A DNA stretch of 57,946 nucleotides from Lingula anatina (Eukaryota > Brachiopoda > Lingulata > Lingulida > Lingulidae), in contig NW_019776072.1 of NCBI RefSeq assembly GCF_001039355.2, positions 1 to 57,946 of the forward strand, given 5' to 3'. The notes beneath the pieces were generated by a model. It was not told the DNA's origin and made no database searches. It saw only the letters and a list, made by a program, of their open reading frames with translations. This document shows positions 1 to 14,200 of the stretch, piece after piece. The translations under genes and the position numbers were made by a program. Numbering within the stretch: the stretch's first letter is position 1; each line of letters begins with the position of its first letter.

Positions 1-53
1 TGTAATCTGTACATCTGTGTCTGTACATAAAAAGTGACAGAACAATTATGATC

Positions 54-59
54 AATAAA
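54..59 (+). promoter_or_regulatory. possible polyadenylation signal of a gene lying left of the window
   Basis: An AATAAA hexamer followed by a T-rich stretch sits at the very left edge, upstream in + orientation of anything else. It could end a + strand transcript coming from outside the window. In AT-rich DNA the hexamer also occurs by chance, so this is weak. Confidence 0.2.
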
Positions 60-327
60 TTTTTTTCATTCGATTCATACATACTTCCCATACCTTGTTA
101 ATTATTTAGTTTGAATCAGGGTATGCTTTGGGTTCCTTATTTTAATAAGGCTGGTGTTACAAATTCTAAATGCAACTTATAGACTTTTACATAATTTTCT
201 GAACAGCTGCACAATCAGAAATTTTTACTTTAATCCAATTAATTAAAGGTGTTTAGTGATAAGTGTTTTCTATAATAAAGATCCAACAGCCATCCAGAAC
301 AACTATCATCCATTAAAATAAGCATAC

Positions 328-333
328 TTTATT
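328..333 (-). promoter_or_regulatory. candidate polyadenylation signal of the coiled-coil/RWD gene
   Basis: AATAAA on the minus strand, about 330 bases past the stop codon of the gene at 660-4926. It would give a 3' UTR of ordinary length. Other A/T-rich hexamers occur nearby, so the choice is tentative. Confidence 0.35.
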
Positions 334-659
334 TACAGGATTAATGAAAATATCAGTGTTTTTTTAATTTTAGCTTATAAAACTACTCATAATTCCAACA
401 ATAAAGACATCCAAGAAAATCTTTACTAGTGTGTTTTTGTGTTTTCTGTATTGCTTTAAAAAACAGATGCACATCAAGTTTGCACGATTTTTAAAATTTA
501 AGTTTCATTAACTTTAAAAAAAATTAATAAAAATCAATCAAAATTTTGTATAATCCACACAAACAAAATGTATGGGTTTAACTATGCAACCAAAGTCATA
601 AGACAATCGAAAAAAAAAACAAACAAAAAAAGACTGCTGTCCTCCTTGGCTTGAAAGTC

Positions 660-3600
660 TCAAGGTTTTCCAAACTTTCTTTGTAAATGTTCCAGCCACT
701 CATATATAGAAGGCTCCTCTGCACCTGGCTGAAAATGGTAAGATAACACTATTAATACTGGCTCAAATACAAACTACCTTTTCAACAGAAATAAATCATA
801 CAAACACTAAAGAAAACCACCACTGACAAGAGCTTCATATTCATTTTAAAAAAAGAGCAATCGCTCCACACCTTTAGGCTATCCAAATTATCTTCTTTTG
901 ATCCCTCTACTTTGACCAAAGTGACATTTTCTGCCCCCTGTGCAGTAGAGTCCACCTTCAGTGTGCATACTATGTGGCCTCCCTCCCCTACCATTTGCCG
1001 GATGAGGCCCTCAGATGGTATCCAATCTATGGCATACCTGAAAGTAATTATGAACCACATGGAGCCACAGGCATTTTTAGAATGTAATACTGCACTGAAG
1101 TTTACAGAAGGTTTACCAAGACAGGAGAAGAGAACATGGACACGAAAAAAAATTAGTCTAGCTCTCAAGGGATATAATAGTGCTGTTTAGGCTTTCATTG
1201 TGAATTTTCGTGATTCACAAATCATTTACTATATAAGTGTCACAGGTAGATCACTTGGTTGTACTAGACAGTCCTTTAAACTCCCATCTTTTAGCCTGTA
1301 CAACAGACTCTGAACAGTAAAATTCCAGTATTATTTCAGTAGACATTAATAATAAAAGTAGATGTACCACTTCCAATGACAATCTTTGAAAAGAGGGCAT
1401 TAAAATATGCATATGATTATGCCAGACATCTCTGGAGTTATAACTTACAGGACTGGCGATCCTCAGAGAATTATTCTAGACTATTGAACTAATCAGGTGC
1501 TACAGATAGGTTAACATAAAATTTATGGTAGGTGAAAAAGAAGACTAACTAATATTCAAGCACTTCCTGTTCATATTCCAACATTCCAATCAAAAGTGCA
1601 TGTTTGTATGGTGGTATGGAGTTGGCAATGATAAAAAGTAGTTTTCAATATATTTCAGTTATCACTGAAAATTTTTTTAAAAATAAACAACCATTATTAT
1701 AATGCCCCAGAATTATTTTCAACAAAAAGCCCTAATCAAATCTTGAAAGTATACCTACAGCTGTCTAAGATCCACTATTTCTTTCCTCAATGGTAAATGC
1801 TTCTCCCATGCTTTTTGGATTTCACTGATCATATATACTACATCATTCTTTTCCACTGCATAATCTATTATATCAGTAACATCCAAACTTTCCAAATTGA
1901 TCTAGAAAGAAAAAAATAAATTTCTAACGAAAACAAATATATATATATATATAATCTAGGTTTGTATTTATTATTCTTTACTTATAGTCTATTAAGAATG
2001 GTCATGCATTTATTCTTGGCAATATTTACAATTACTCTATATTCATAAATGCTCAAGAAAAAGTGCCTCACTTCTGCCTTGGCCAGGACATAACTTCCAT
2101 ATTTCCCCAGCTTCCATGTCATGCTGAGTAAGAGTTTACTGTCTTCATTGTCTCCCGAGTTCATGTATTCTATGGTCAGGGTATTTCCTGAGACGGAGTG
2201 CTCCTTGAACCCTGATAAAACTGACATCTGAGACAGAGCCTTGTCATACCTGCAATTATCAAGAACCTTTCAAAAAAAAGACAGATGAGCTATACTAGGT
2301 ACATTAATTTGATGTTGTTTCTTTGATATACAGTATTAGTGCATATTTCATTAACTAATTACTATCATTATTTAAATAATATTGTAATCAACCCAAAAAA
2401 TTAGCAAAATGACAACTATAAAACAGTCAGTTAAAAGTCAAACTTAATATACCACTGCAAATCTCGTTTTGCTTTTTGGTCTTCTATTTTCTTAACCCTG
2501 GCAACCTCCTCAAGTTCTTTTTTACTCTCTCCTAAAAGTCCTTGTAATCTTTCACTAAGACCTTGAAACTTTATCATTTTCTCCTTTGCTTCATGGGTTG
2601 CTTCTTCACATTGCTTTATGGATTCCTGCACTTCTTTAAGTTCCTTTTCCTAAGGACATAGGTATAGGTAAAAAAACTTTATATCAAAATTTGATCAAGA
2701 TATTTCTTATAGGAACAGGCAATCCCATTAGAAAATAAATAAATAAAATTAAAGTAATATAAATGTATGTACTTAATCAAATCATATCATTAAATTTTCT
2801 TTTCTCTTTTTTTCATACCTTTTAGCATGGATTCATGGTTTCAATGACATATAGTCTTGTATATGCAAATTCATGTATAAACACTTATGAATTAGAAAGG
2901 TCACAAAATAACAATTTACCTTTTCTTTCATATTCAAAGGCAATTGTGGGATTTCATTACTCTCCTTGTTTCCATTAAGTAAGCCTAGTTTCTCATTCAG
3001 CATGGCACTATTTTGGAGAGATGCGTCTAGTTTACTTTTCTGGAAATAAATTATATACTTATATCAAAGAACACAGTTGTTATACAACTATCTTATGTTT
3101 TTCTTTTATTGTCATACTGACACCTGCTTATTCATATGTTTTTTTTTCTGATTTCCACATTTAAACGTTTAATATCTAATGCATTAAAACCAAATCACGA
3201 AATCCCTGGGCTTATCTTCTATAACATTTCTACAAGAATGAAAATTAAAGATAGCTTTCTTTGGAATTTCAAAATTAAAATCTTCTGTTTAATGTGTTTT
3301 TAATATGGATTACCTTTGTCTCAACTTCTTTCATTTCTTCTGTCAAGGTATGCACCCTTTCTGAATAAGTTCTATATGCTGGAATGTATCAAAAAAATAA
3401 AAAAGGAATTTACAAAAAAAAAAAAAAAAAAAAAAGATATTAGTTTTAATTTTAGTCTATCAGTTTCCTGCTATGGCTGTTAATTCCAAGTCACTAAAAG
3501 TATGTTATAAACTTGTATCCTTTTTGGAAATGAACCTGTTCTGGAGTCTATCAATCTTGACCATACATGTCAATTGATACACAGAAAATCTGTCACTATG

Positions 3601-4926
3601 CTAAGGTGACCTTTAACAACAAAATCAGCCACCCCTTTAAAATGCTATTTTCTATGTAATTAAATTAATTTTTTTTCAACAAAATGAAGATGGAATAAAA
3701 CTGAAAAATTGCCACAGCAATTTATCAAAAAGAGGAAAAAAATATGCATCATTTGCTATTACCTTTCTCCACATGGTCTAAGTCTTCCAGTAACTTTGCT
3801 TTCTTATCATCCATCTGTTCCTTCAGCTCGCGAACATGTTCTCTGCCTGCTTTGAAGTCGGCATCTACAGAGTTATAAAAAACATAGATGAAAGCTTAAG
3901 AATATCAAGGTATACCCAATTAACAAATATTTTCTGACTGACCTACCTCTGTTACAAAAAATGTCAATTATCTAATTGAGTCATGTTGCCATCAGTAAGA
4001 AATAAATATATAAATTATGAATAAAGAGATATATACATAATTTCTCAAAATAGAATTTGTCAAGTATATTTTCAAAAGAGAATTGTCACTTGTTTTCACC
4101 AAAAGAGAATTGTCTGAAGAAAATGCTATATTCACCTTCCTGTGAGGTATCAGGCCACTTGTCTTCACTTTCTGCTAGGCACTCTAAAAGTTTCAATTTG
4201 GACTGCAGTTCAATGGCTGTATTCTTAAGTAAACTGAATTGTTGCTAAAAAATAAGAATTGTTCTGTTAAAAAGAATAGATCTGTAAAAAATCCAATATA
4301 TTGCATTTAGGTAATCTTGTTAAAGAAAATATTTAGACATCAAAATGTTAAGGAACAAGAAGATATTAAATTGTTTTACTCGACATTTAGAACTTGGAAG
4401 AAAGAAAAGTCTATAACCTTAAGATACCCAAGCTTGACTTTGAACGTTGTGCAAAGATCTCCTTGTTCCAACTCATCTCTCTTGGAAACTAAATCAAATT
4501 TCCTCTTCCTCAAGTCTTCAATATTTCTGTAATTAAATACAGTTAACACATATGGTGATGTACATATACATTTTAATTAAATTTTAATTAAAATTTAATT
4601 ACTAAATGTTTACTCAGCAGTCATGTATTAAATTGAAATACTTCCCCTGGCTCCTTATCCTTTAAGAACACAGATTTATTACACTTATGTCTAGTAGTAA
4701 TACTAGTAATTGTGTAGCGTTAAATAATTGTGACGATTCCTAATTTGCCTCAATAACTAATCTAGGAAAATATTAAACGATTAGATCCAACACTGAGTGA
4801 CCGTGTAAGAGACGTTATAATTGCTTGATAATGGAGTAAAATAGGTTTCATATTTTGTAACTATAAATGGCATATTTCGACGTACCCCTTTATCTCCTGG
4901 AGCTTATTTGGGTGTTCACTTGCCAT
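660..4926 (-). CDS. coiled-coil protein with C-terminal RWD-like region, possible outer-kinetochore (ZWINT/Sos7-type) protein
   Basis: Eleven exons, 432 residues. Exons 5' to 3': 4886-4926, 4418-4526, 4136-4244, 3763-3864, 3314-3378, 2920-3039, 2453-2649, 2072-2249, 1759-1901, 872-1037, 660-728. All junctions are GT..AG, phases agree and the total is 1299 nt. Start is ATG at 4926 (MASEHPNKLQ); the protein ends EWLEHLQRKFGKP. Residues about 14-250 are charged heptad-type coiled coil (for example KEKELKEVQESIKQ). From about residue 250 a globular part begins with WYDKALSQMSVLSGF, then alternating beta-like strands and a helix, then a second strand-rich unit closing with a short helix. Long coiled coil followed by RWD-like units is the plan of kinetochore proteins (Spc24/25, KNL1, ZWINT/Sos7, CENP-O/P). 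That family link is inferred from architecture and a few residues, not from a clear match. Gene structure is confident; function is not. Confidence 0.72.
1938..1954. repeat. (TA)n microsatellite
   Basis: Short run of alternating T and A in the intron between exons 1759-1901 and 2072-2249 of the coiled-coil/RWD gene. Confidence 0.8.
3414..3435. repeat. poly-A tract (poly-T on the minus strand)
   Basis: Homopolymer inside an intron of the minus-strand gene, upstream of the acceptor of exon 3314-3378. Read on the gene's strand it is a T tract and may support splicing. Simple sequence. Confidence 0.7.
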
Positions 4927-5203
4927 CTTGCTGATTTTAAGGAAATGCTTTGCAATGTTTTGAAACAACAAGTGCACAGCCTTCTCATATTTTTGCGCCC
5001 TCAATTTACGCATGCGTTGGCATTATATGGGTCATTCAAGATGAGCCCGCGCACGTTTGCTTTGCAAGTTTTGGAGCAGCAGGAAGATGGGTAACGTTGA
5101 AATGTAGTGTTATTGTTGTGTGCAGATGTGATGAAAGTCTAAGGCAACTGTTGATGCACAACTGTCTAAATTATGTCAGCTATCATACGAAACAGAAAAG
5201 AAA
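4927..5203. promoter_or_regulatory. shared divergent promoter of the coiled-coil/RWD gene and DHX34, with NRF1-like palindrome
   Basis: Only 277 bases separate the two start codons, which face away from each other, so the promoter and both 5' UTRs must lie here. At 5008-5017 is the perfect 10-base palindrome ACGCATGCGT, close to the NRF1 core (GCGCATGCGC). More CpG-bearing sequence follows (cccgcgcacg near 5047). No TATA box is evident. NRF1 sites are typical of TATA-less divergent housekeeping promoters; binding here is inferred. Confidence 0.55.
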
Positions 5204-8200
5204 ATGCCGAGGACAGAAAATGATCGAGATGGAGAAAAACCAAAAAGGGACGAGAGACACAGATCACCAACAGACTCACATCATAGTAGACACAGACACG
5301 ATAGAAACAAAAAGAAGCACAAACACAAAGATGGGCACAGAAGGAGAAGCAGGTCTTCAAGTAGGAGTGGTAAAGACAGGGAGGAGAGAAAGGCTCACGG
5401 ATCTAGAGAAAGTTTTTCTACTTCACCCCACAGAAGAAAACAAGAAGACAGACATGATTCTAAAGACAGATATGATTCCTCTCCAACTCTGTATACAGAC
5501 AGGCACAAGAAAAGAAAACAGTATGGGGAGGATGAGAAAGTTGTTGAAAATTCAACTACATATTTGAAGCAAAAACATGAAACAGAAGCTAAAGCCTCTG
5601 TAACACAGGGTGATCATTCACAAGAAGTGGTTGAGAGCTCTTCAGAAAGTGAAAAGGAATTTGATGATTTTGACTTCGAATGTGAAAAATCAACTCTTGA
5701 CAAAATGTTCTTTAGAGAAGATGACCTAATAAAAAGGTTTGTCCTTATATTAAGAATGAAGCAAAGAGTGGATATAAAACACATAAGGTGATTTTTGATT
5801 GATAAGGAACATAACAAAGGTGTCAAAGTTGCTGTTAAATGTTTGTTACCATTGCATGTACATTTTTAGCAGTCATTCCTTTCAAGTCATATTTATAATA
5901 ACTGAGTTTCAATCTGTAGGGGCTCACAAGATTATAATGACTTCTGGGCATTCCTGAAGAAGTTCAAGGCTTTTAACAGGAAGAAAGCAATGGAGCAAAA
6001 AGGTATCAAATGCTGCCACATTTGCAGATTTAGAATTGACTTATATTAATATTGACAAATTTGACATATTGTTACTAATTGTTTTTTGGTTATTTAGCTG
6101 GTTAAAATAGGGAATGCATCTATATTAATGGATAAGAATGATTCACATCATAAAATCAGATATACCCAAAAGAAAAAGTGTAAGATTGCAAGAGTGTATA
6201 TATATGAAAGCAATTTGATTTTTTTCTTATCATATTCTTTTGTTTGTTTTATTGTTAAGTTTTCATATTTGCATTTCAAGATATTCTTTTTCCAGGTAAC
6301 AGATCTAAATCAAATTTGAAAGAGAGCAAGTTAGGTATACCAATGAAGTATGACAAAAGATACAAGATCAATCTCTCTGTGGCAACTAAGGACATAGAAG
6401 ATATGCTGAAGTATGGAAGAAGTAAGCACAAAGGTAAAAACCCATTTGAAATCCTTACATTTTGTCTAAGATCAACAGTAACAACCCTAGATTTCTGCAA
6501 ATGAGATCAGTTAATTCTGACAATAGCAATTTCGCAAGAAAAGATGCATTTTCAGGTATCCTTTTTTTCCAGAAAAATCTCAATTGAATAAGGAGAGGAT
6601 AGCTGAATTTAGAAGCATCTTGTTGCATTACTTTGATTTTTGCCAGAAGCAGAAGGTAATAGAAAACACACTATTTAATAAAAAAAAGAACATTTATACA
6701 TTGCATTAGCCATTCTTATGTTTTAACTTTCATTATTGGTTTGACTGCCATTTTAATAGAGTTTGATATAAAGCTAGATCTAGAGACTTTACTAATTTCT
6801 TGTTTATTTTTGGCAAAGGTCCAACAGGTTTTCCCCTACTTAGCAAGTATTTGATATTTTCCTGTCCATTGTAAGTTTCACTGTAATACCAAAAGGCTAT
6901 CTGGGTTCTTTAAATAGATCATTTAAGGCACATTGTCTGTCACACACCAATAAAAACTTGAAATACATCTCAGAATTTCCTCATTATTTTTCCAGTTTTC
7001 AAAATTAATAAAGATAAAGAAGGACCAGCAAAATCTGCCCATATATCAGTATAAGGAAAAGATAATTGAAACACTGAAAGAGTACCAGGTAATTGTGGTG
7101 GCTGGAGACACAGGCTGTGGAAAGTCAACACAGGTATGTACTTAATAAGAGGCGTCCCTAAATATCTGTGTTAACAATTTCAGGCCCATGTCTAATTTCT
7201 GCTATCTTGCTGTCATTTTCTTTTACTTAACTGCTGATCTTTGGGTCCAATATGATATTCATGGCTCAGTTTTAAGTCCGATTTAAGTCAGTTTTTATAT
7301 CAAGGCATGTTATTTGTTGAAAATATATAAATTTTCTGTTGTTATTCTAGGTTCCCCAGTACTTATTACAGGCAGGCTACACTAACATTGCCTGCACCCA
7401 ACCCCGCAGAATTGCTTGTATTTCTCTCAGTAAAAGAGTGGGTTATGAAACACTGAATGAATATGGATCAGAAGTTGCCTATCAGGTATGTAGAGGGACA
7501 TGTTAATGAAACTTTATACTTGGTAAAATCTGCATATTCTATGAAGGTGTTAGATTAATAAGTAAAATGTGACTTTGTCTTTTATATTCCCGACTAAATA
7601 AAATTGTGTTATCTATAGCATGTCATTTAATTGAATGGGAAATAGACTGATATTACCTTTCTTTACAGGTTAGATTTGAAAGATCCAGAACAAGAGCCAC
7701 AAGGATAGTTTTCTTGACAGAAGGTATCTGTGAATTATTTAATTTTACGGATGTTGGGTTCTCATCTTAATGGTTACTTTTTAGATTAAAGAGATAGATG
7801 AATCTGAGAGAGACAGAGAGAGAGAGAGATGCACACGTTTTAATCTACTTAGTAACAAAATAATTGAACATGGTTTTGTTTGATTGATAATGAAAAAAGA
7901 TGCAAACTCAAACCTGCAAAAGATAATTGATTTTATTATGAATACACCATACTTGTCATTTAAGGTCTATTGCTAAGGCAGATGACAACAGACCCTTTCC
8001 TTAAGCAGTACAATGTCATTGTAATAGATGAGGTAAGCTGAATAAAATTAGATAGTGGATGAATTTATAATGTTTATTCACCGTTTTGTCCTAGTGAAAC
8101 TTTAAATTACTTATGTTCTTACCATTTGTACTTCTGTAGATTTAAGATTGAGAGAAATTGCCTTATCTTTTACTCTTTACCTTAAATTATGAAGAGATCA

Positions 8201-11200
8201 AAAAGTTGTAGGAAAGGAGTTAGTGATTCAGCAATGGCACTGCATTGAACCTGGGCACTGTAGGTCATGATGTAAAGTTTATTATAGTTGAAATATTATG
8301 TTGATGCATAAGGATTTTTTGTCTTCTTTACCTAAAGAAAGGTATTCTTATTGATTTGGATTTGTCAAAAGTAATGTACATTATTGTGATATGAGTGCAT
8401 TTTCCAATTTGTGCTTGCATCATTTTAAATCTCATGTTTTTATTGCATATTTGGTGATTTTCTATGAACACATTTCCTAAAATACTTACATCTTAGTCAT
8501 GTCTGTACTTCAGGTTCATGAGCGTCACATCTACACTGACTTCTTGCTTGGTGTTGTCAAGTGTCTACTTCAGCATCGTGATGATATCAAAGTGGTCCTC
8601 ATGTCAGCCACCATCAACATTGACATGTTCAGCGGATACTTTGATCATGCCCCAGTAATCAAGGTACAGCCCAGAACTTTATAATTATTAAAATTGAAAA
8701 TATTGCTTTAAATAAATAGAAGGACATAGACTCATTATCTTACATCTTGAGAATATGCTTTTGACAAATCTAGATATATAGAATTTATTTTATTTAAGAA
8801 ATCAACTACCTACATAGTGGAATGTTTAAGTTAGTATTTCTTTAGGTGCCAGGGCGTCTGTACCCTATACAGTTGCAGTATCACCCCATTGACCAAGCAG
8901 ATAAAGAGGAGAAAAAGGGAAAAATTGATCCATCGCCTTACCTAAAGATAATGCAAATGATAAATCACAAAGTAAGTATTTAGTCCTGCTTACATTACCA
9001 TTATGATTATATTAATATTTATTTTCGAAAAATTGGTTTGAGCATTTCAGTATTTTGAATTGATAACAATATAAATAGAATACGTAAGTGTTGCTCCATT
9101 ATTTGATGCTGTTGGTGTAACACTGCTTACAAGCTGCTTACATCATATGGCAAGGATGTATTTACTGTTATATCTAATTTGACTCAAAATTATGGAAATA
9201 AGTGTGCTTGACCATGGCATTATAGTTTGTGAAAGCATCTCATAACCTTAATTTACAAACAACTAATTGCACACTATTTGGCCCCTGTTTTAGTATCCAG
9301 ACTCTGAGCGTGGTGATCTTCTGATATTCCTCAGTGGCATGGCCGAGATCATGACACTGGTGGAGGCAGCTAACATGTTTGCTCAGAAATCCAAGAGATG
9401 GATTGTTCTTCCTCTTCACAGTGCTCTCTCCATCTCAGAACAGGACAAGGTGTGTATGGCCCGGTGTGTAGTGAAATATAAAAAGGGAAGTTAAATGAAA
9501 AGATACAGTCACTTGATAGATTCATGATATCTCAGATATAAAAGTGTTCATTTTTTTTTTAATCAAAGTTTCAGCCATTTTTTGTAATAGATTGAGGTGA
9601 GATGCCCTTTATGCCTACTGTGTTATATTCATCTTGAATTGCATTGATATATGTTTCTAAATAAAAATTATGATATAGTGTATCTTTTTTTGTTCCCAGG
9701 TTTTTGATTACCCTCCTGAGGGCATTAGAAAGTGTATTATCTCAACAAATATTGCAGAAACATCAGTCACCATTGATGGTGTCAGATTTATTGTGGACTC
9801 AGGAAAGGTATGTTATTAACTTACAATCAGCATATAGGTCAGGATAGTAGATTGTTTTGTATATACATTTAGGTTCATTTTACTGAATCATGAAAATTGA
9901 AGCGCTTGTTATCTTCCTTAGGTCAAAGAGATGAGCTATGATCCTAAGTATAAGATGCGTAAATTGCAAGAATTCTGGATCAGTAGAGCTAGTGCTGAGC
10001 AAAGGAAAGGCAGAGCAGGTAGACTTAAATTATATATGTATTTGACCACAACATTCATACCTTATTAAACATTTTTTTCAATATTGAAACTAAATGAGCT
10101 AAAGAAAATGAATGAACCAATTAAAGACTAATTTTCAAGGTGAATTATAAATGCATCTCTTTCAATTGAAATATATTTTTATTGTCATATGATTGAACAA
10201 TTATCATCTCTTCTCACAGGAAGAACTGGGCCAGGTGTGTGTTACCGTTTGTATGATGAGAGTGACTATGATGCCTTCCAGGAGTATGCCACTCCTGAGA
10301 TACAAAGGGTACCACTAGATACATTGATCCTTCAGATGGTCTCTATGGGGCTACCTGATGCTAGAAAGTAAGTTCATAACATCTGTCTATATTTTCGGTC
10401 ATTGTACTTGAATCTGTGTGAAACTAGAGAAACGTATATTGAAATATGAGCAGCATATATACTTGTAAAATAAAGTATATATGAATATCTTTTGTAACCT
10501 CAGGTTTCCGTTCATTGAACCACCATCTGACAGCAGCATAGAAAATTCTGTGGCTTTTCTGAAGGAACAGGTCAGCTCATTTCCCCATATCCTTTAAAAT
10601 TGTACTCATATATTAGTGTGAACATAATCAAGGTAGATAATAAAGCCTTTTTTAATTAAATTGCTTTCTCTCTTATTAAATGATATAAAGTATCACTGTT
10701 TTTGTATCTGTTCACAGGGAGCTCTTACAGAAGATGAGAAACTGACCCCTATTGGTGAGATGCTTGCCCAGTTACCTGTGGATGTAGTCATTGGAAAAAT
10801 GCTCATTCTTGGTTCCATATTTCAAGTAAGAGATTTTATAGTGATGGTAATTTTGAGTAATAATGATATGATATTATTTAATTAACTGGAACTTTGTACA
10901 TATTTTGTTGTTGTTGCATAACAGAAAAAAAAATATAACCAGTCATATTTTTTCAGTGCGACAAATTTAAGACACTGATTATGTTTTTCTTTCAGATGAT
11001 TGACCCCGTGTTGTCCATTGCTGCTGCCCTCAGTGTCCAGTCTCCTTTCACCAGCAGAGCTCACACTGACCATGATGCCATTGTAAGCTGATAAATGAGC
11101 AAATAAATATGTTTAAATAACTCCCTGGTCTTTGTACCTCAGATATTTTAAAGTAATAATTCTAGAAAGGTGTGTTTCAGCCAGGGCTGCTTATGCCTGG

Positions 11201-14200
11201 AAATCAATCCTATTTGCATCGTCAAACAGCCAGATTACAAAGGTTACAAGTTGTTGTGGTATGAACAAATCTCAAGTAAAACAAAGGTTCTTGTAAACAA
11301 TGCCTATAAAATATTTGAATAATTGTTACTGGCAAGGGAATTTCCAGCACTGAAGATTTTTTTATAAAGTGATACATTTTTAACTCCTCAGAGCTCTAGG
11401 AAGTCCATTGAATCTGACCATGGGGACCCCTTTACTTTGCTTAATGCTTTTGATGAATGGATTCAGGTGAGACATTTTCTTATTGAAGAAATTAAAAATC
11501 TGCAGCATGCATATTCTATATAACTAAATATCTACCTTTGAAAAGTTTTCTTCGCTAAATTCGACATGTATATATGTATAGTGTCCATTATACTTCCATT
11601 GTCATGAATTTCGGCTTCCTCCTGGTCACCATCTCAATATTTTGTTAAGTTAAAACCTACAAAAGCTTTCGTTTTTCCAGAAAAGTTTCTTTAGCCAGGT
11701 GAAACTTTCCAATTATAAGCCTTAAATACTTTTTTCATCACTTTGCAGTAAAGTGATTTGCCTCTCCCCTAGTATAGGCATTTCTTTTCAGAATGTATTT
11801 GTATCTTGTGAGACTCCACTTATTGTATTCCGCCACAATGAGGTATTGCACCTTTGTGGATGATTCAGATGATGTGTTCACATAATCTACATACTATTTT
11901 CCTCTTTGATGTTGACCTGATCTATGACTTTGTCTTCAACAAAATCCCAGTCATCATGTTCAACTACATATAAGTTTTGGATGCTATGTATAATAACCTT
12001 GAGCTTGTTCCATTGCGGTGAATTTTGTATCGGCATCTCTTTAAATGTATGTATCTTGAGTATCTCTTTAAATGTATGTGTCTTGATAGTTTATAGTTTG
12101 TTTATCTGCTTCAGGTCAAAGCAGAGGGACGAGGCACAAGAAAGTGGTGTAAAAGAAAGGGATTAGAAGAACAGAGATTTTATGAGATGACCAAGCTTAA
12201 GAGGCAGTTCCAGGAGTTGCTGAAGGTGAACATATCTCATCCTTGTATAATAATGATGAGAGATTTTCAATTAGAAATTTGAAAATGTCAAGCTTGTATA
12301 AAACTAATGAAGAGTTCCAGACCTGGAGATATGTATTGAATATTTATTTATTTATTTATTTATTTATTCTTGATGACAACTGTTTCTCAGGACCATGGTC
12401 TAGTGGGGCAGGGGTCAGCGGGAGAGGCCCCAGATGAGAGATACTTGTCCAGTCAGGAGAGAGCTCAGAGACATGGAGACAGGAAGAGGTTGAGGGAGTT
12501 AAGGAGGGAGCAGCAAAAAGCCACAAAGAAAAGAAAAGTATTGAAAGTGACAGATGAGGTAACCACAGTGAGATTTGTCTTTGTCAAATGTTGCTATATT
12601 AATGTTTTATACTAATCATGACTAATCTTTTAAAAAACTATTAAAAATGAGCAGCCCAGTTTACTGTTTAAATCATTCTTACTTTTTTAATTTTCCTGTC
12701 TGTAAAGCTTAAAGGGATCAGATAAAGTTTGCTTTTTTTATAAATATTTTTATAGGATTTTAAAGTTAGCAGTGATGAAGAAAATGATGTGGAGGCCAAT
12801 GTTAAAGATTTGGAATTCAGACTGTCACATGACCTTGATCAGTTACAGGTGACATACATAAGTTTTTCACATTGTTGATTTTGTTTAACATCTACGCCTC
12901 TTAATTTATGTAATTGCTTTATCTTCTGATAATTATGATTTTATCTTAAACCTCTTTTTAATTAATGAATATATATGTTTTTTCATTAATCTTATTTTTC
13001 TAATCCTTGTAAACAATTTAATTTTTTTTATGATAATGATTATTGCAGGAAAAATCCAGTCGCAGTTTTACTCTGCGTGACATCAACCTGTTAAAACTGA
13101 TCCTGTGCAGTGGACTCTATCCTCAGGTGGCCATAGCAGATGAATGCAACTCATATAAAGCAGACTCTGAGCAGGCATTTCATACAAAGGTGGGATATTG
13201 ATAGTTTTGTTTGATGTAGACATGATTGTATTTAATGGGCCCAATTCATATGAGATTACACAGACAAAGAGATCCAAATATTTGGACATCTGATGATGCC
13301 AAAGTAGTCCTGTAAGAAGAACCATCTTTTTAAAGATGTTCACAAATAAAGTATATTGGAGGAATTTAGTTTGGATTATGAAGGTAAAGGGAAAGTGTTC
13401 AGTGAACATTAACACTGTTCACATTTATGTCATAGCTCTCATTATTTTTCTTCTGAAAATAAATCTCTTTCCAAATTGGTTTTTGTTTATACAATTAGAG
13501 ACAATGCAATCTTTGTTATAGAATAATGGTTAATGTAATGATACTATTATATTATTTATTTCAGAGCAAGCCTTTTGTAGTGATTCACCCAACCAGTGTG
13601 TTTTCCTACCAGCCAGAGGTCTTACAGTTACAAGAGATAGACATGGAAAGAACTGAAGTAGGGAATCAGAAATATGTGATGAGCAGCAAGCATGAACTGG
13701 TGGCATTTGTGTAAGTTGATATACCACAATGGTTTATGTCACTGTTTTTGTACCTAGACAAATTGGCTGTATTATTAACACCATGTAATGTACCCAGACC
13801 ATTAAATCTACAGACTTAATCAGTTAATACTGGTGATCATTTTAGGAGCCTTTGAAAACTTCTCATATTATCTTGTATTGAAGATCCTTGTTGGAAACCA
13901 ATAAGCCATACCTTGTAAATCTGATGAGAGTCCCAGCACTGCAAACCCTGCTACTGTATTCAAACAGCCTGGACACCAATGCTGACTGCACCAGGTGAGA
14001 GACTTGCCCAAACTGTGTGACCAGACACCCAGGTGACATGGTTATATGATATTACTTACTGAAAATAAAGAGAGAGGGATCAGTGTAAATTGTGGGTTAG
14101 TTCAGCTAGGCAGAATGCAAGTGCTTCATTACAGAATCAAAAGATTACATAACAGTGCTTTTTAGATTGAGTTTTCTTGCATTTTGTTGAAAAGTATTAT

